Of a DNA stretch of 12,024 nt, positions 1-5,782 are shown piece by piece. The notes under the pieces were generated by a model. It saw only the letters and a list, made by a program, of their open reading frames with translations, did not search any database and was not told where the DNA came from. The first letter of the stretch is position 1; each line of letters starts with the position of its first letter. Source of the DNA: Halocafeteria seosinensis (taxonomy: Eukaryota > Sar > Bigyra > Bicosoecida); NCBI GenBank assembly GCA_001687465.1, contig LVLI01000581.1, positions 1 to 12,024 of the forward strand, given 5' to 3'. The position numbers and the translations under genes were made by a program.

Positions 1-98
1 CTTTTGGTTATTTTAAGAATTTGGAAGACGCAGTTATTAAACGTGACCAAGTCCTTAAAGGAACACGAGATGGAATTAACTATTTAGAAGCTGAATAA
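1..98 (+). CDS. 3' end of a gene with an AP2-like C-terminal tail (partial)
   Basis: An open frame enters from the left edge (first full codon at 3) and stops at TAA 96-98, giving 31 residues. The segment starting FGYFKNLEDAVIKRD resembles the last strand and helix of AP2-type DNA-binding domains, in which 'GYFxTxEEAxxAR' is typical. It also resembles the C-terminus of the HNH endonuclease at 1691-2269 (KYIGCSKDYNEACKMANEG). I infer the end of a homing endonuclease or other AP2-domain protein, which would place such genes on both sides of the capsid gene. The closing residues DGINYLEAE also recall the fibre repeats (DGINLQYL), so a fibre-like C-terminus is a weaker alternative. The fragment is too short to be certain. 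Confidence 0.5.
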   Translation, partial: FGYFKNLEDAVIKRDQVLKGTRDGINYLEAE

Positions 99-127
99 AA
101 ATTTTCATTAATATATATAGAAAAATA
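99..127 (+). promoter_or_regulatory. AT-rich promoter region of the capsid gene with short inverted repeat
   Basis: This 29-nt spacer is almost pure A/T. It contains ATATATATAG, with TATAG at 116-120, 12 nt before the capsid ATG. A short inverted repeat, TTTTC at 102-106 and GAAAA at 120-124, encloses a 13-nt loop. The TATA position matches every other gene start in the window. This is probably a late promoter with a very short leader; that role is inferred from position and recurrence. Confidence 0.5.
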
Positions 128-1597
128 ATGGCACAAAAACCAGAACAGACAGACAGCGTTCAAAGTGCTAGTGTTCCCCCAGCTACGATTTCGAGAACTC
201 CAAACCAATTGTCTGATACATCATCAAACTTCTACTTCGATCCGAAATTGTCGCAGGAAAATTTTCAAATTCTCGATGATATTAATTCACGCGAAACGAT
301 TAGGACAGTCCCTCAAGCTGGTCGGGGGCCATATAGTGAAGGTGATGAAGTTCTTTTTAATCTTCAGTCATCAGCTTCTCTTCTCGATCGTCAGCAGACA
401 AATATTAGGATGAAAATAAGAAATACTAGTGATCAGGATGGAGATAATAATCCATCTTATGTTCTTTCAGACGGAGCCAATGTTTTTTTGGATAATATGG
501 AGCTGGAGTTAGGTGACCAAGTCGCGGAAAAAATTGAAGACGGAGCACGATATTTTGAACATTTAGTTTTAGGAACCGTTAATCAAGGATGGTACGACCA
601 CGAGGCAAACGCATTAATGAGGAGTTGGAAATACCGTTCTTTTTCTAACAAATATGAATTAATAGATAGTGGTAAGAATTCTGTAAATGAGCATTTACGT
701 GGTGATATTNNNGTAACTGATACAGATATTTATCGTGACCGTGATCTTTATCAATTTTCTCAAGACACAGGTGAATCAAATCCAACTGGTAGATCTTTCT
801 GGGCTATTGTTCACCCCGATAACTTAAGTTATTTCCGAGGTTCCCGATTCGCTCCTCTATTTGTTAATAACACATTGAGAATTAAACTACCTGAGGCTAA
901 AAAGATTATGGAAGAAAACCCCAACGCAAATTCTAGTGGAGAACCTAGTTACCAAATAGACAGCATTGAATTAATGGCTGAGCACGTCTTCCCCTCATCA
1001 GAGCTTCTAAACAGTGTTCACGAAAGAATTTATCGTTCTCCCTCTGGTTTAAGTATGGTACTTCCCAATTCCGCTGACTTATACCGAAGAGAATTAGGAA
1101 ATCAAACACAGCATAATATCACTATCTCGGCTAGTTATTCTAATATTCAAGGTTTGCTTATGATGGTTTTCGACAAAAACATTGATAAAAGTGCAGACAA
1201 TATTGGACAGTGTCCCCTTCCTTCTCTGGATAATTACACAGTTTCTATTCAAACTCACGAACTGGGAACACGAGGTGGAATCTTCACCCTACCCGAAGCC
1301 TATGCTAATTATAGAAAACACTATAACTTCTTATCTGATGTTTCTGGTCAAGGTATGTTAGATTATGATAGATATAAAAATCAACGTACTATTATGGCTG
1401 TTAACACTGATTTACTCCCACACGCTCCTCCAGAAGTTCTACAGAATAGTCTTTCTACTAATGACCGAGGTTCTCAGATTAATATTGAACTGAATACTAC
1501 GAACGCTAGCGATACAAATAATACACGGTTGTATATTTGGGTAATACACAAAAGAATCGCCCATCTAAGTAATGGAATGTCAAAAATTGGAATCTAG
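128..1597 (+). CDS. Major capsid protein, double jelly-roll, polinton-like virus type
   Basis: This 489-residue protein is read as the major capsid protein that forms trimeric capsomers of an icosahedral shell. Its length suits a compact double jelly-roll subunit. The N-terminal half has PYSEGDEVLFNLQSS and FLDNMELELGD, typical first-barrel strand patterns. The segment HPDNLSYFRGSRFAPLFVNN lies between the barrels, and the second barrel carries QHNITISASYSNIQGLLMMVF and TRGGIFTLPEAYANYRKHYNF. It ends LYIWVIHKRIAHLSNGMSKIGI, a strand-rich tail of the Polinton/PLV kind. The N-terminal pattern of giant-virus capsid proteins is absent. It starts 12 nt after a TATA element and is followed by a hairpin. 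Codon 195 (710-712) is NNN, so one residue is unknown. The PLV assignment rests on pattern memory, not a search; a virophage or other Bamfordvirae capsid is the alternative. Confidence 0.78.
   Translation: MAQKPEQTDSVQSASVPPATISRTPNQLSDTSSNFYFDPKLSQENFQILDDINSRETIRTVPQAGRGPYSEGDEVLFNLQSSASLLDRQQTNIRMKIRNTSDQDGDNNPSYVLSDGANVFLDNMELELGDQVAEKIEDGARYFEHLVLGTVNQGWYDHEANALMRSWKYRSFSNKYELIDSGKNSVNEHLRGDIXVTDTDIYRDRDLYQFSQDTGESNPTGRSFWAIVHPDNLSYFRGSRFAPLFVNNTLRIKLPEAKKIMEENPNANSSGEPSYQIDSIELMAEHVFPSSELLNSVHERIYRSPSGLSMVLPNSADLYRRELGNQTQHNITISASYSNIQGLLMMVFDKNIDKSADNIGQCPLPSLDNYTVSIQTHELGTRGGIFTLPEAYANYRKHYNFLSDVSGQGMLDYDRYKNQRTIMAVNTDLLPHAPPEVLQNSLSTNDRGSQINIELNTTNASDTNNTRLYIWVIHKRIAHLSNGMSKIGI
710..712. 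other. Three unresolved bases (NNN) in the capsid gene
   Basis: Three N characters fall exactly on codon 195 of the capsid gene, between GATATT and GTAACT. The reading frame is kept on both sides, so either a single codon was masked or ambiguous, or this is a nominal gap of unknown true size. Population variation in a metagenome assembly could cause it. Confidence 0.95.
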
Positions 1598-1638
1598 TAA
1601 CTTAAACCGTATCATCGGTTGTGTAAATAATTAAGTTA
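1598..1638 (+). terminator. Nested inverted repeat just after the capsid stop codon
   Basis: Immediately after TAG (1595-1597), an outer repeat TAACTTAA (1598-1605) matches TTAAGTTA (1631-1638) perfectly. An inner stem AACCG (1605-1609) pairs with CGGTT (1616-1620) around a TATCAT loop; the arms share base 1605. The RNA would fold into a stem-loop at the 3' end of the capsid mRNA. Mimivirus-like viruses end transcripts at such palindromes, so a 3'-end signal is a reasonable inference, though not proven here. Confidence 0.5.
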
Positions 1639-1690
1639 GATCAATAAAAAATTGGCTTAGAAATTTTTTACTGCTATATCTTATATTAAA
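1639..1690 (+). promoter_or_regulatory. Upstream region of the HNH endonuclease gene
   Basis: AAAAATTGG at 1647-1655 lies 36 nt before the ATG and differs by one base from the extended mimivirus early promoter core (AAAATTGA). A TATA element (TATATT, from 1682) lies 9 nt before the ATG. This is the only intergenic region here with an AAAATTG-type box, which would suit an early-expressed passenger gene. The evidence is a single near-match in AT-rich DNA. Confidence 0.25.
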
Positions 1691-2269
1691 ATGAGTGAGT
1701 TAGTCAACTACCAAAAGTTAGAGGAATGGAGAGATATAACCGGTTACGAAGGAGTTTATCAGATAAGTAATTTCGGACAAGTTCGTAAAATTTCTAAAAA
1801 CGGAGAATTAAATGTAAAAAAATTGATTACCAATAATGCTGGAGGCTATATTAGAATTGGACTTTCAAAAAATGGTGATTGTAAGAGATACCAAGTTCAT
1901 CGTCTTGTAGCTCAAGAATTTTTAGAGTGTGAAGGAAATAGAAGTGATTATCAAGTAGATCATATAAATGGGAATGTACGTTATAATCACGTTTCTAATC
2001 TTAGATATTGTACTATTGCTCAGAATAGTTGGAACATAAATAAACTAAAAACTAATACATCAGGTCATCATCACGTTTTTTGGAGAAAAGATAGAAAGCA
2101 TTGGAGAGTTCATTTAATAATTAATCATAAGTTCAAATATATCGGTTGCTCAAAAGACTACAACGAAGCTTGTAAAATGGCTAATGAAGGTGTAAAGAAA
2201 CATCACGGAGAATTCGCCAATCCTAAACAGAATTTAACACGAGAGCATCAGTTTGCCATTTCCATTTGA
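1691..2269 (+). CDS. HNH homing endonuclease (NUMOD4 - HNH - AP2-like)
   Basis: This 192-residue free-standing homing endonuclease has three recognisable modules. Residues 11-35 (EEWRDITGYEGVYQISNFG) match NUMOD4, a DNA-binding repeat. Residues about 68-115 form an HNH_3-type ββα-metal nuclease: VHRLVAQEF, then QVDHINGN with D90 and H91, then VSNLRYCTIAQN; H91 is the expected general base. Residues about 123-177 form an AP2-like domain (SGHHHVFWRKDRKHWRV to HHGEFAN) that should bind the recognition site. All catalytic positions look intact, so the gene may be active. It sits between the capsid gene and the 503-residue gene with its own TATA element. Such genes spread by cutting alleles that lack them and being copied during repair, so the natural target would be this intergenic site or nearby capsid sequence (inference). 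Confidence 0.9.
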   Translation: MSELVNYQKLEEWRDITGYEGVYQISNFGQVRKISKNGELNVKKLITNNAGGYIRIGLSKNGDCKRYQVHRLVAQEFLECEGNRSDYQVDHINGNVRYNHVSNLRYCTIAQNSWNINKLKTNTSGHHHVFWRKDRKHWRVHLIINHKFKYIGCSKDYNEACKMANEGVKKHHGEFANPKQNLTREHQFAISI

Positions 2270-2276
2270 AGTTTAA

Positions 2277-2305
2277 ATAGATGATTCTATAAAATAATCA
2301 TCTAT
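2277..2305 (+). terminator. 10-bp perfect inverted repeat after the HNH gene
   Basis: ATAGATGATT (2277-2286) and AATCATCTAT (2296-2305) are exact reverse complements around a 9-nt loop, 8 nt after the HNH stop. This is one of the two longest perfect repeats in the spacers. The next TATA element (TATAG, 2308-2312, 13 nt before the ATG at 2321) abuts the right arm. It probably ends the upstream transcript and borders the downstream promoter; both roles are inferred. Confidence 0.55.
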
Positions 2306-2320
2306 AATATAGAGAATATA

Positions 2321-3832
2321 ATGTCATTAAAAGGTTTCGCACAAACATTTCCCTTAAACAGTTCGTCGGGAAGCCATAATTTTGTCTTCTCTCCACGTCA
2401 AAACACCCCGAATCGTCCCACTGTTTCTCAAGTTCCTATTTATCAAGATTTTCCCGTGGAAGGAATTAAAGAAACGGCAGACCCTTATTATAAAGAGAGA
2501 AATTTACCCCCTTATATTTTTGGTGCTGGTGTCATCCACGAGCCTCAAGATAAATATGTCAAACCTCTGAATGGAGGAAATCGGGCACCGCCTCCCATCA
2601 ATTACAACAGATTAACCATTGGTCGTAATCTAATGAAACGTGGTGTTGATAGACCCGCGGTTATTGTGGATGAAGAAGAGAAGAGGGTAAATGTTCCCAA
2701 TTACTTTAAGAAATACGGAGTACGTAAACCTCCTATGTCAGAACTACAAAGAACCTTTCTTGAACAACAAGTTAATAGTTATCAGAGTCAAGAACCCGAA
2801 CGAGCACGTCAATCTCTTTTACAGGAAATGAAAGCCCGCGGGATTTTCCGACCTGAAATGAATCAGTGGCCGTTTATGGCTCTCAAAGAAGAAGTTCAAA
2901 AGTTTGGTGGAAAAGGTGGTTTTGCCGATAATCCTTTTGAAAGTGATGATGTATTTGCTGGAATTCTTCAACGCTTTAACACAGCTAAACAAGAAAGTAA
3001 TAGTGGTGTTCAAAAAGATATTAATGAACTTCGTCAAGAACTGGGTAAACTCAACCAGAATATTCAACAAGAAGAAGCAGAACGACAACAGCGTGTAGCA
3101 CAAGCCTTTCAACAACGAAATGAACAAGAAAGTCTTGGGGATAGTTTTAGAGATAGTCAAACTTTAGGTGGTTTTAGTGATGTTAGTGGACTTACACCAA
3201 CGGAATCAGAAAGAGAAAATATAAGACAAGGTTTATTTAGTGGTGGTAGAGAGAGTAGCGGTAGTGAACTGTTCTTTTCTCCCGAAAATTACGGTGGTGG
3301 ACTTAATCAATCAAATACATTATTCCCATCCGACCAAACAACACAAGGGCAAATGGGAGCTCACGGTATGGGTGATATTATAAATTATGTAGCAACTCAA
3401 CAGCAACATATGAGTGGTCAAGCTAACACTTCTGGTTATCAGAGTAGTGGACAAACAGTTGGACAAAGTGGGCAATTTGCCGGAGCTCCTCCAGAGGTAC
3501 AAGACACTATGGAAGGTATCCTAAATCGTATAGAAAATCAAGAAGAGACAGCAACAGGAAGCGGTGGAAATGTAGTTGAGGAAGGTCAAGAACAACGAGA
3601 AAGAGGTGCTGGAAGTAGTGAACAAATTAAACCTGAAGATTTATTAGTCCCTTCTAGTGCAGAGACTTCTATTAGCATTAAGAAAATGGAAGCCCTTGAC
3701 AAAAATACTTTAGTTGATGCTTTGTCTCAGCTAGGTGGTAATCCGGTAAAGAAAAACAGTAATGAATTTAAAAGTAATACTGCTCTAGCTAGAGATATAT
3801 CACAAATGCGAAACAAACAAAAGAAAAAATAA
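2321..3832 (+). CDS. Unrecognised Pro/Gln-rich coiled-coil protein, possible virion or scaffold component
   Basis: I do not recognise this 503-residue protein. Residues 1-140 are Pro/Asn-rich with PPYIFGAGVIHEP and VPNYFKKYGVRKPP, looking like extended surface-binding segments. Residues about 140-195 are helical (MSELQRTFLEQQ; RQSLLQEMKARGIF). Residues about 230-272 form a clear coiled coil (INELRQELGKLNQNIQQEE). Residues about 273-440 are low-complexity Gly/Ser/Gln-rich and probably disordered. The last 50 residues are a Lys-rich helical segment (KNTLVDALSQLGG, ending NKQKKK). There is no signal peptide, membrane segment or catalytic motif. Placed after the capsid gene (ignoring the HNH insert) and before the packaging ATPase, a structural, scaffold or DNA-condensing role is the best inference. 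It does not look like the jelly-roll penton protein normally found near PLV capsid genes. Confidence 0.6.
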   Translation: MSLKGFAQTFPLNSSSGSHNFVFSPRQNTPNRPTVSQVPIYQDFPVEGIKETADPYYKERNLPPYIFGAGVIHEPQDKYVKPLNGGNRAPPPINYNRLTIGRNLMKRGVDRPAVIVDEEEKRVNVPNYFKKYGVRKPPMSELQRTFLEQQVNSYQSQEPERARQSLLQEMKARGIFRPEMNQWPFMALKEEVQKFGGKGGFADNPFESDDVFAGILQRFNTAKQESNSGVQKDINELRQELGKLNQNIQQEEAERQQRVAQAFQQRNEQESLGDSFRDSQTLGGFSDVSGLTPTESERENIRQGLFSGGRESSGSELFFSPENYGGGLNQSNTLFPSDQTTQGQMGAHGMGDIINYVATQQQHMSGQANTSGYQSSGQTVGQSGQFAGAPPEVQDTMEGILNRIENQEETATGSGGNVVEEGQEQRERGAGSSEQIKPEDLLVPSSAETSISIKKMEALDKNTLVDALSQLGGNPVKKNSNEFKSNTALARDISQMRNKQKKK

Positions 3833-3841
3833 AAGTTAGAA

Positions 3842-3872
3842 ATCTTATAAATTTATCTTAATGATATAAGAT
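3842..3872 (+). promoter_or_regulatory. 8-bp inverted repeat and TATA element before the ATPase gene
   Basis: ATCTTATA (3842-3849) and TATAAGAT (3865-3872) are perfect reverse complements around a 15-nt loop. The right arm is itself the TATA element, starting 9 nt before the ATG at 3874. The whole spacer is only 41 nt, so the end signal of the upstream gene and the promoter must overlap. Confidence 0.5.
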
Positions 3873-3873
3873 A

Positions 3874-5076
3874 ATGCCTTTAGAATTTGATTTGTTTTCA
3901 GGAAAACAAGGTGAAGCCCAAGAAGAGAAGAAAATTCCCGAAGAACTTCACTTTCCCTTTCGTTTTTGTATCGTGGGGAGTACTGGTTCGGGTAAGACCA
4001 ACCTAATTAAAAATTTCATTTACAAACATTATAAAGATGTCTTGGATAAAGTCTTCTATTTTTCCGCGAAAACCAAAACCTTGAATCAAATTAAAGAACA
4101 ACACGAGAAATCAAGCCCTAGTTTTGATTTAGAACTGTTTCGTAGTTTCGACGACTCTAAAGTTGAGCAATTGGTCGACCAAGAAGATGAAGCCGACAAC
4201 TCAGCGTTGTTTGTCTTTGATGATATGCTAAGCAAAAATGTACTCAGTAAACAAAAGAACAACTCTATCGATCAAATTCTTCAGAATGGTCGTGAAGCCG
4301 GTATGTCGGCTATTATTTCAGCTCAACGTTACGCAGATTTAAACCCAAATGCCAGAAGGGACAACTGCTCAGCTCTGATTCTTCTTGAGAGTCTTGGAGA
4401 TAGTGAGATAAAACGTATCGTGGATGAACAAAAAATTAATGTTTCAAAAGAACAGCTAAAAAAATTATTAAGTGAGCATACTGGAGGTGAAAATCACAGA
4501 TTTTTAGTAATAGACTTTACCCAGCCAATAGACGAGAGATTTCGGGACTCAAGCTTTGAGAAGATTGATTTGAACGAGGACAATCACGAAATCGTCAAAG
4601 GTAAGAAACCTAGAGAATTCAAAAATAAATCTAAAAGTAAAGAGAAAAAGCAAGTGTCTGATAAAGAAGATGGTAAAAAATCATCCCGTAAATCTTCCAG
4701 AAAAAATATTGAGCTAATTAAGTTTGAGCAACCGCCAGAAGGGTCAGGTAAATTATTAGAAGGGGTTTTCAGAGTTGATGGAAAAGAAAAGAAGGTAGCT
4801 TTTGGTTCTCAGGATAGGGAAACATACGTTAATAGTAAAGACCAACAAGCCCGAACTGATTTTATTGAAGAGTTTGGTAATAAAAAATCATCACCTTTAA
4901 GTCCGAAGACTCTTGAGCGATGGTTGCTCCAAGAAACAAGCAACTTTAAAGATAATGTGCGTCTGTACAGGGAAAAGTTCGGAATTAATCGAAAACTAAA
5001 GGAAGACCCTGAAGTCGGAGTTAGAAAACCTAAAAAACGTAGAAAGCGAAGACGGAAACGAAAACGTGAAGAATAA
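3874..5076 (+). CDS. A32-like genome-packaging ATPase fused to a DUF5754-like domain
   Basis: The N-terminal ~225 residues are an FtsK/HerA-type packaging ATPase that would pump the genome into the preformed capsid. The Walker A motif is GSTGSGKT (35-42); Walker B is ALFVFDDM (111-118) with paired acidic residues D116-D117. SAIISAQRYADLNP (145-158) carries the glutamine (Q151) typical of A32-like enzymes after Walker B. The family is usually about 200-280 residues; this protein has 400. After a Lys/Ser-rich linker (about 230-285), residues about 295-370 (KKVAFGSQDRETY, then SPKTLERWLLQETSNFKDNVRLYREKFG) resemble DUF5754, a small domain of unknown function in large eukaryotic DNA viruses, as I recall it. 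The protein ends in a tail of almost pure Arg/Lys (386-400), suited to DNA binding or nuclear import. The ATPase call is firm; the DUF5754 call is moderate. Confidence 0.9.
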   Translation: MPLEFDLFSGKQGEAQEEKKIPEELHFPFRFCIVGSTGSGKTNLIKNFIYKHYKDVLDKVFYFSAKTKTLNQIKEQHEKSSPSFDLELFRSFDDSKVEQLVDQEDEADNSALFVFDDMLSKNVLSKQKNNSIDQILQNGREAGMSAIISAQRYADLNPNARRDNCSALILLESLGDSEIKRIVDEQKINVSKEQLKKLLSEHTGGENHRFLVIDFTQPIDERFRDSSFEKIDLNEDNHEIVKGKKPREFKNKSKSKEKKQVSDKEDGKKSSRKSSRKNIELIKFEQPPEGSGKLLEGVFRVDGKEKKVAFGSQDRETYVNSKDQQARTDFIEEFGNKKSSPLSPKTLERWLLQETSNFKDNVRLYREKFGINRKLKEDPEVGVRKPKKRRKRRRKRKREE

Positions 5077-5094
5077 TTGTTTTAAATTAAAGAA

Positions 5095-5123
5095 TTTTTC
5101 TATAATTATTTAATATAGAAAAA
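5095..5123 (+). promoter_or_regulatory. 10-bp perfect inverted repeat overlapping the VLTF3 promoter
   Basis: TTTTTCTATA (5095-5104) and TATAGAAAAA (5114-5123) are exact reverse complements around a 9-nt loop, ending one base before the ATG at 5125. The right arm contains the TATA element (TATAG from 5114, 11 nt before the ATG). Arm and loop lengths equal those of the repeat at 2277-2305, although the sequence differs. It could act as a hairpin ending ATPase transcripts and as the start element for the next gene. Confidence 0.55.
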
Positions 5124-5124
5124 A

Positions 5125-5754
5125 ATGACTTGTATTAATTGCGAGTCTGACAATCTTGATTTCTATGAATATGAGAAGGTCTGTTTTAACTGTGGAAGCG
5201 TTCAGGGTGATGCTTATATCCAAGAAATAGAAGAACTACCTTCACTCTCACCTTCGCCGATCGAGCGTGCTATTGACTTTATTAGTACCCATAATTTTAA
5301 TAAATATTTGAAGAGCTTGAGCGGAATACAAACCAAGAGCATTCCCGATAAATTTTTGGATGAGGTCAACGAATTCTTATACTTAAATAATCTGGAAACC
5401 ACGCACAAAAATATTCTTAAATTTTTGAAGAGTAAACGCTTATACTCGTTGTATTCTCACACTAGCGTTATTCATCATAAGTTAACGGGAGAACCACAGG
5501 ATTATATTCCACCAGAGTTAAGGGATGAATTAGTTGGAATGTTTAAGCGGATTGAAATTATTTGGGGCTATGTCAGACCTAGAAACCGGATTTATTTACC
5601 TAATTACAGCTTTTTCTTAAGAAAGATGCTCTTCTTAAAAGACTACGAGGATTTAGCTTATAAATTTACAACTGTCAGTTACAAATCAGCTAAAAAAGTT
5701 AAAGAAACTGAAGATATTTGGTTGAAAATTTGTCAAGAACTCAACTGGAGTTAA
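5125..5754 (+). CDS. Poxvirus-type late transcription factor VLTF3-like protein
   Basis: This 209-residue protein opens with a TFIIB-like zinc ribbon, CxxC at C3/C6 and CxxC at C20/C23 ([17 protein letters not shown]). The rest matches the VLTF3 family pattern from memory: an N-terminal helix block with [17 protein letters not shown] and IPDKFLDEV, then [18 protein letters not shown], then [18 protein letters not shown], and the hallmark ending [23 protein letters not shown]. In large eukaryotic DNA viruses VLTF3 directs RNA polymerase to late promoters. Here it probably activates the capsid, ATPase and fibre genes, which share a TATA-like start element. It is complete and near the usual family core length. 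It is a hallmark gene of nucleocytoviruses; finding it beside a PLV-type capsid gene is informative. No RNA polymerase gene is in the window. Confidence 0.87.
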   Translation: MTCINCESDNLDFYEYEKVCFNCGSVQGDAYIQEIEELPSLSPSPIERAIDFISTHNFNKYLKSLSGIQTKSIPDKFLDEVNEFLYLNNLETTHKNILKFLKSKRLYSLYSHTSVIHHKLTGEPQDYIPPELRDELVGMFKRIEIIWGYVRPRNRIYLPNYSFFLRKMLFLKDYEDLAYKFTTVSYKSAKKVKETEDIWLKICQELNWS

Positions 5755-5756
5755 AA

Positions 5757-5782
5757 ATTTATTTAATATTATAAAGATAAAT
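5757..5782 (+). promoter_or_regulatory. Inverted repeat and TATA element before the spike gene
   Basis: The whole 26-nt segment can fold back on itself: ATTTAT (5757-5762) pairs with ATAAAT (5777-5782), extended by a T-G and a T-A pair, giving 8 bp around a 10-nt loop. It ends directly at the ATG (5783). The TATA element (TATAAAG from 5770) is 13 nt before the ATG. The spacer is only 28 nt. Confidence 0.4.

Noticed and set aside
165-413. 82-codon frame overlapping the capsid gene in another frame
   Set aside because: It is a shadow of the capsid gene with no recognisable domain and no spacing from a TATA element.
128-1597. Capsid protein of the nucleocytovirus type
   Set aside because: The typical N-terminal and C-terminal patterns of that family are absent, while strand patterns fit the Polinton/PLV group better. 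This is from memory and a profile search would decide.
1691-2269. HNH gene as part of an intron or intein in the capsid gene
   Set aside because: The capsid frame ends normally with a full C-terminus before it, and the HNH gene has its own start and stop in a spacer, so it is free-standing.
2819-3160. 113-codon minus-strand frame inside the 503-residue gene
   Set aside because: It is antisense to a well-supported gene, has no start element like the others, and its hydrophobic composition reflects the complement of Gln/Glu codons.
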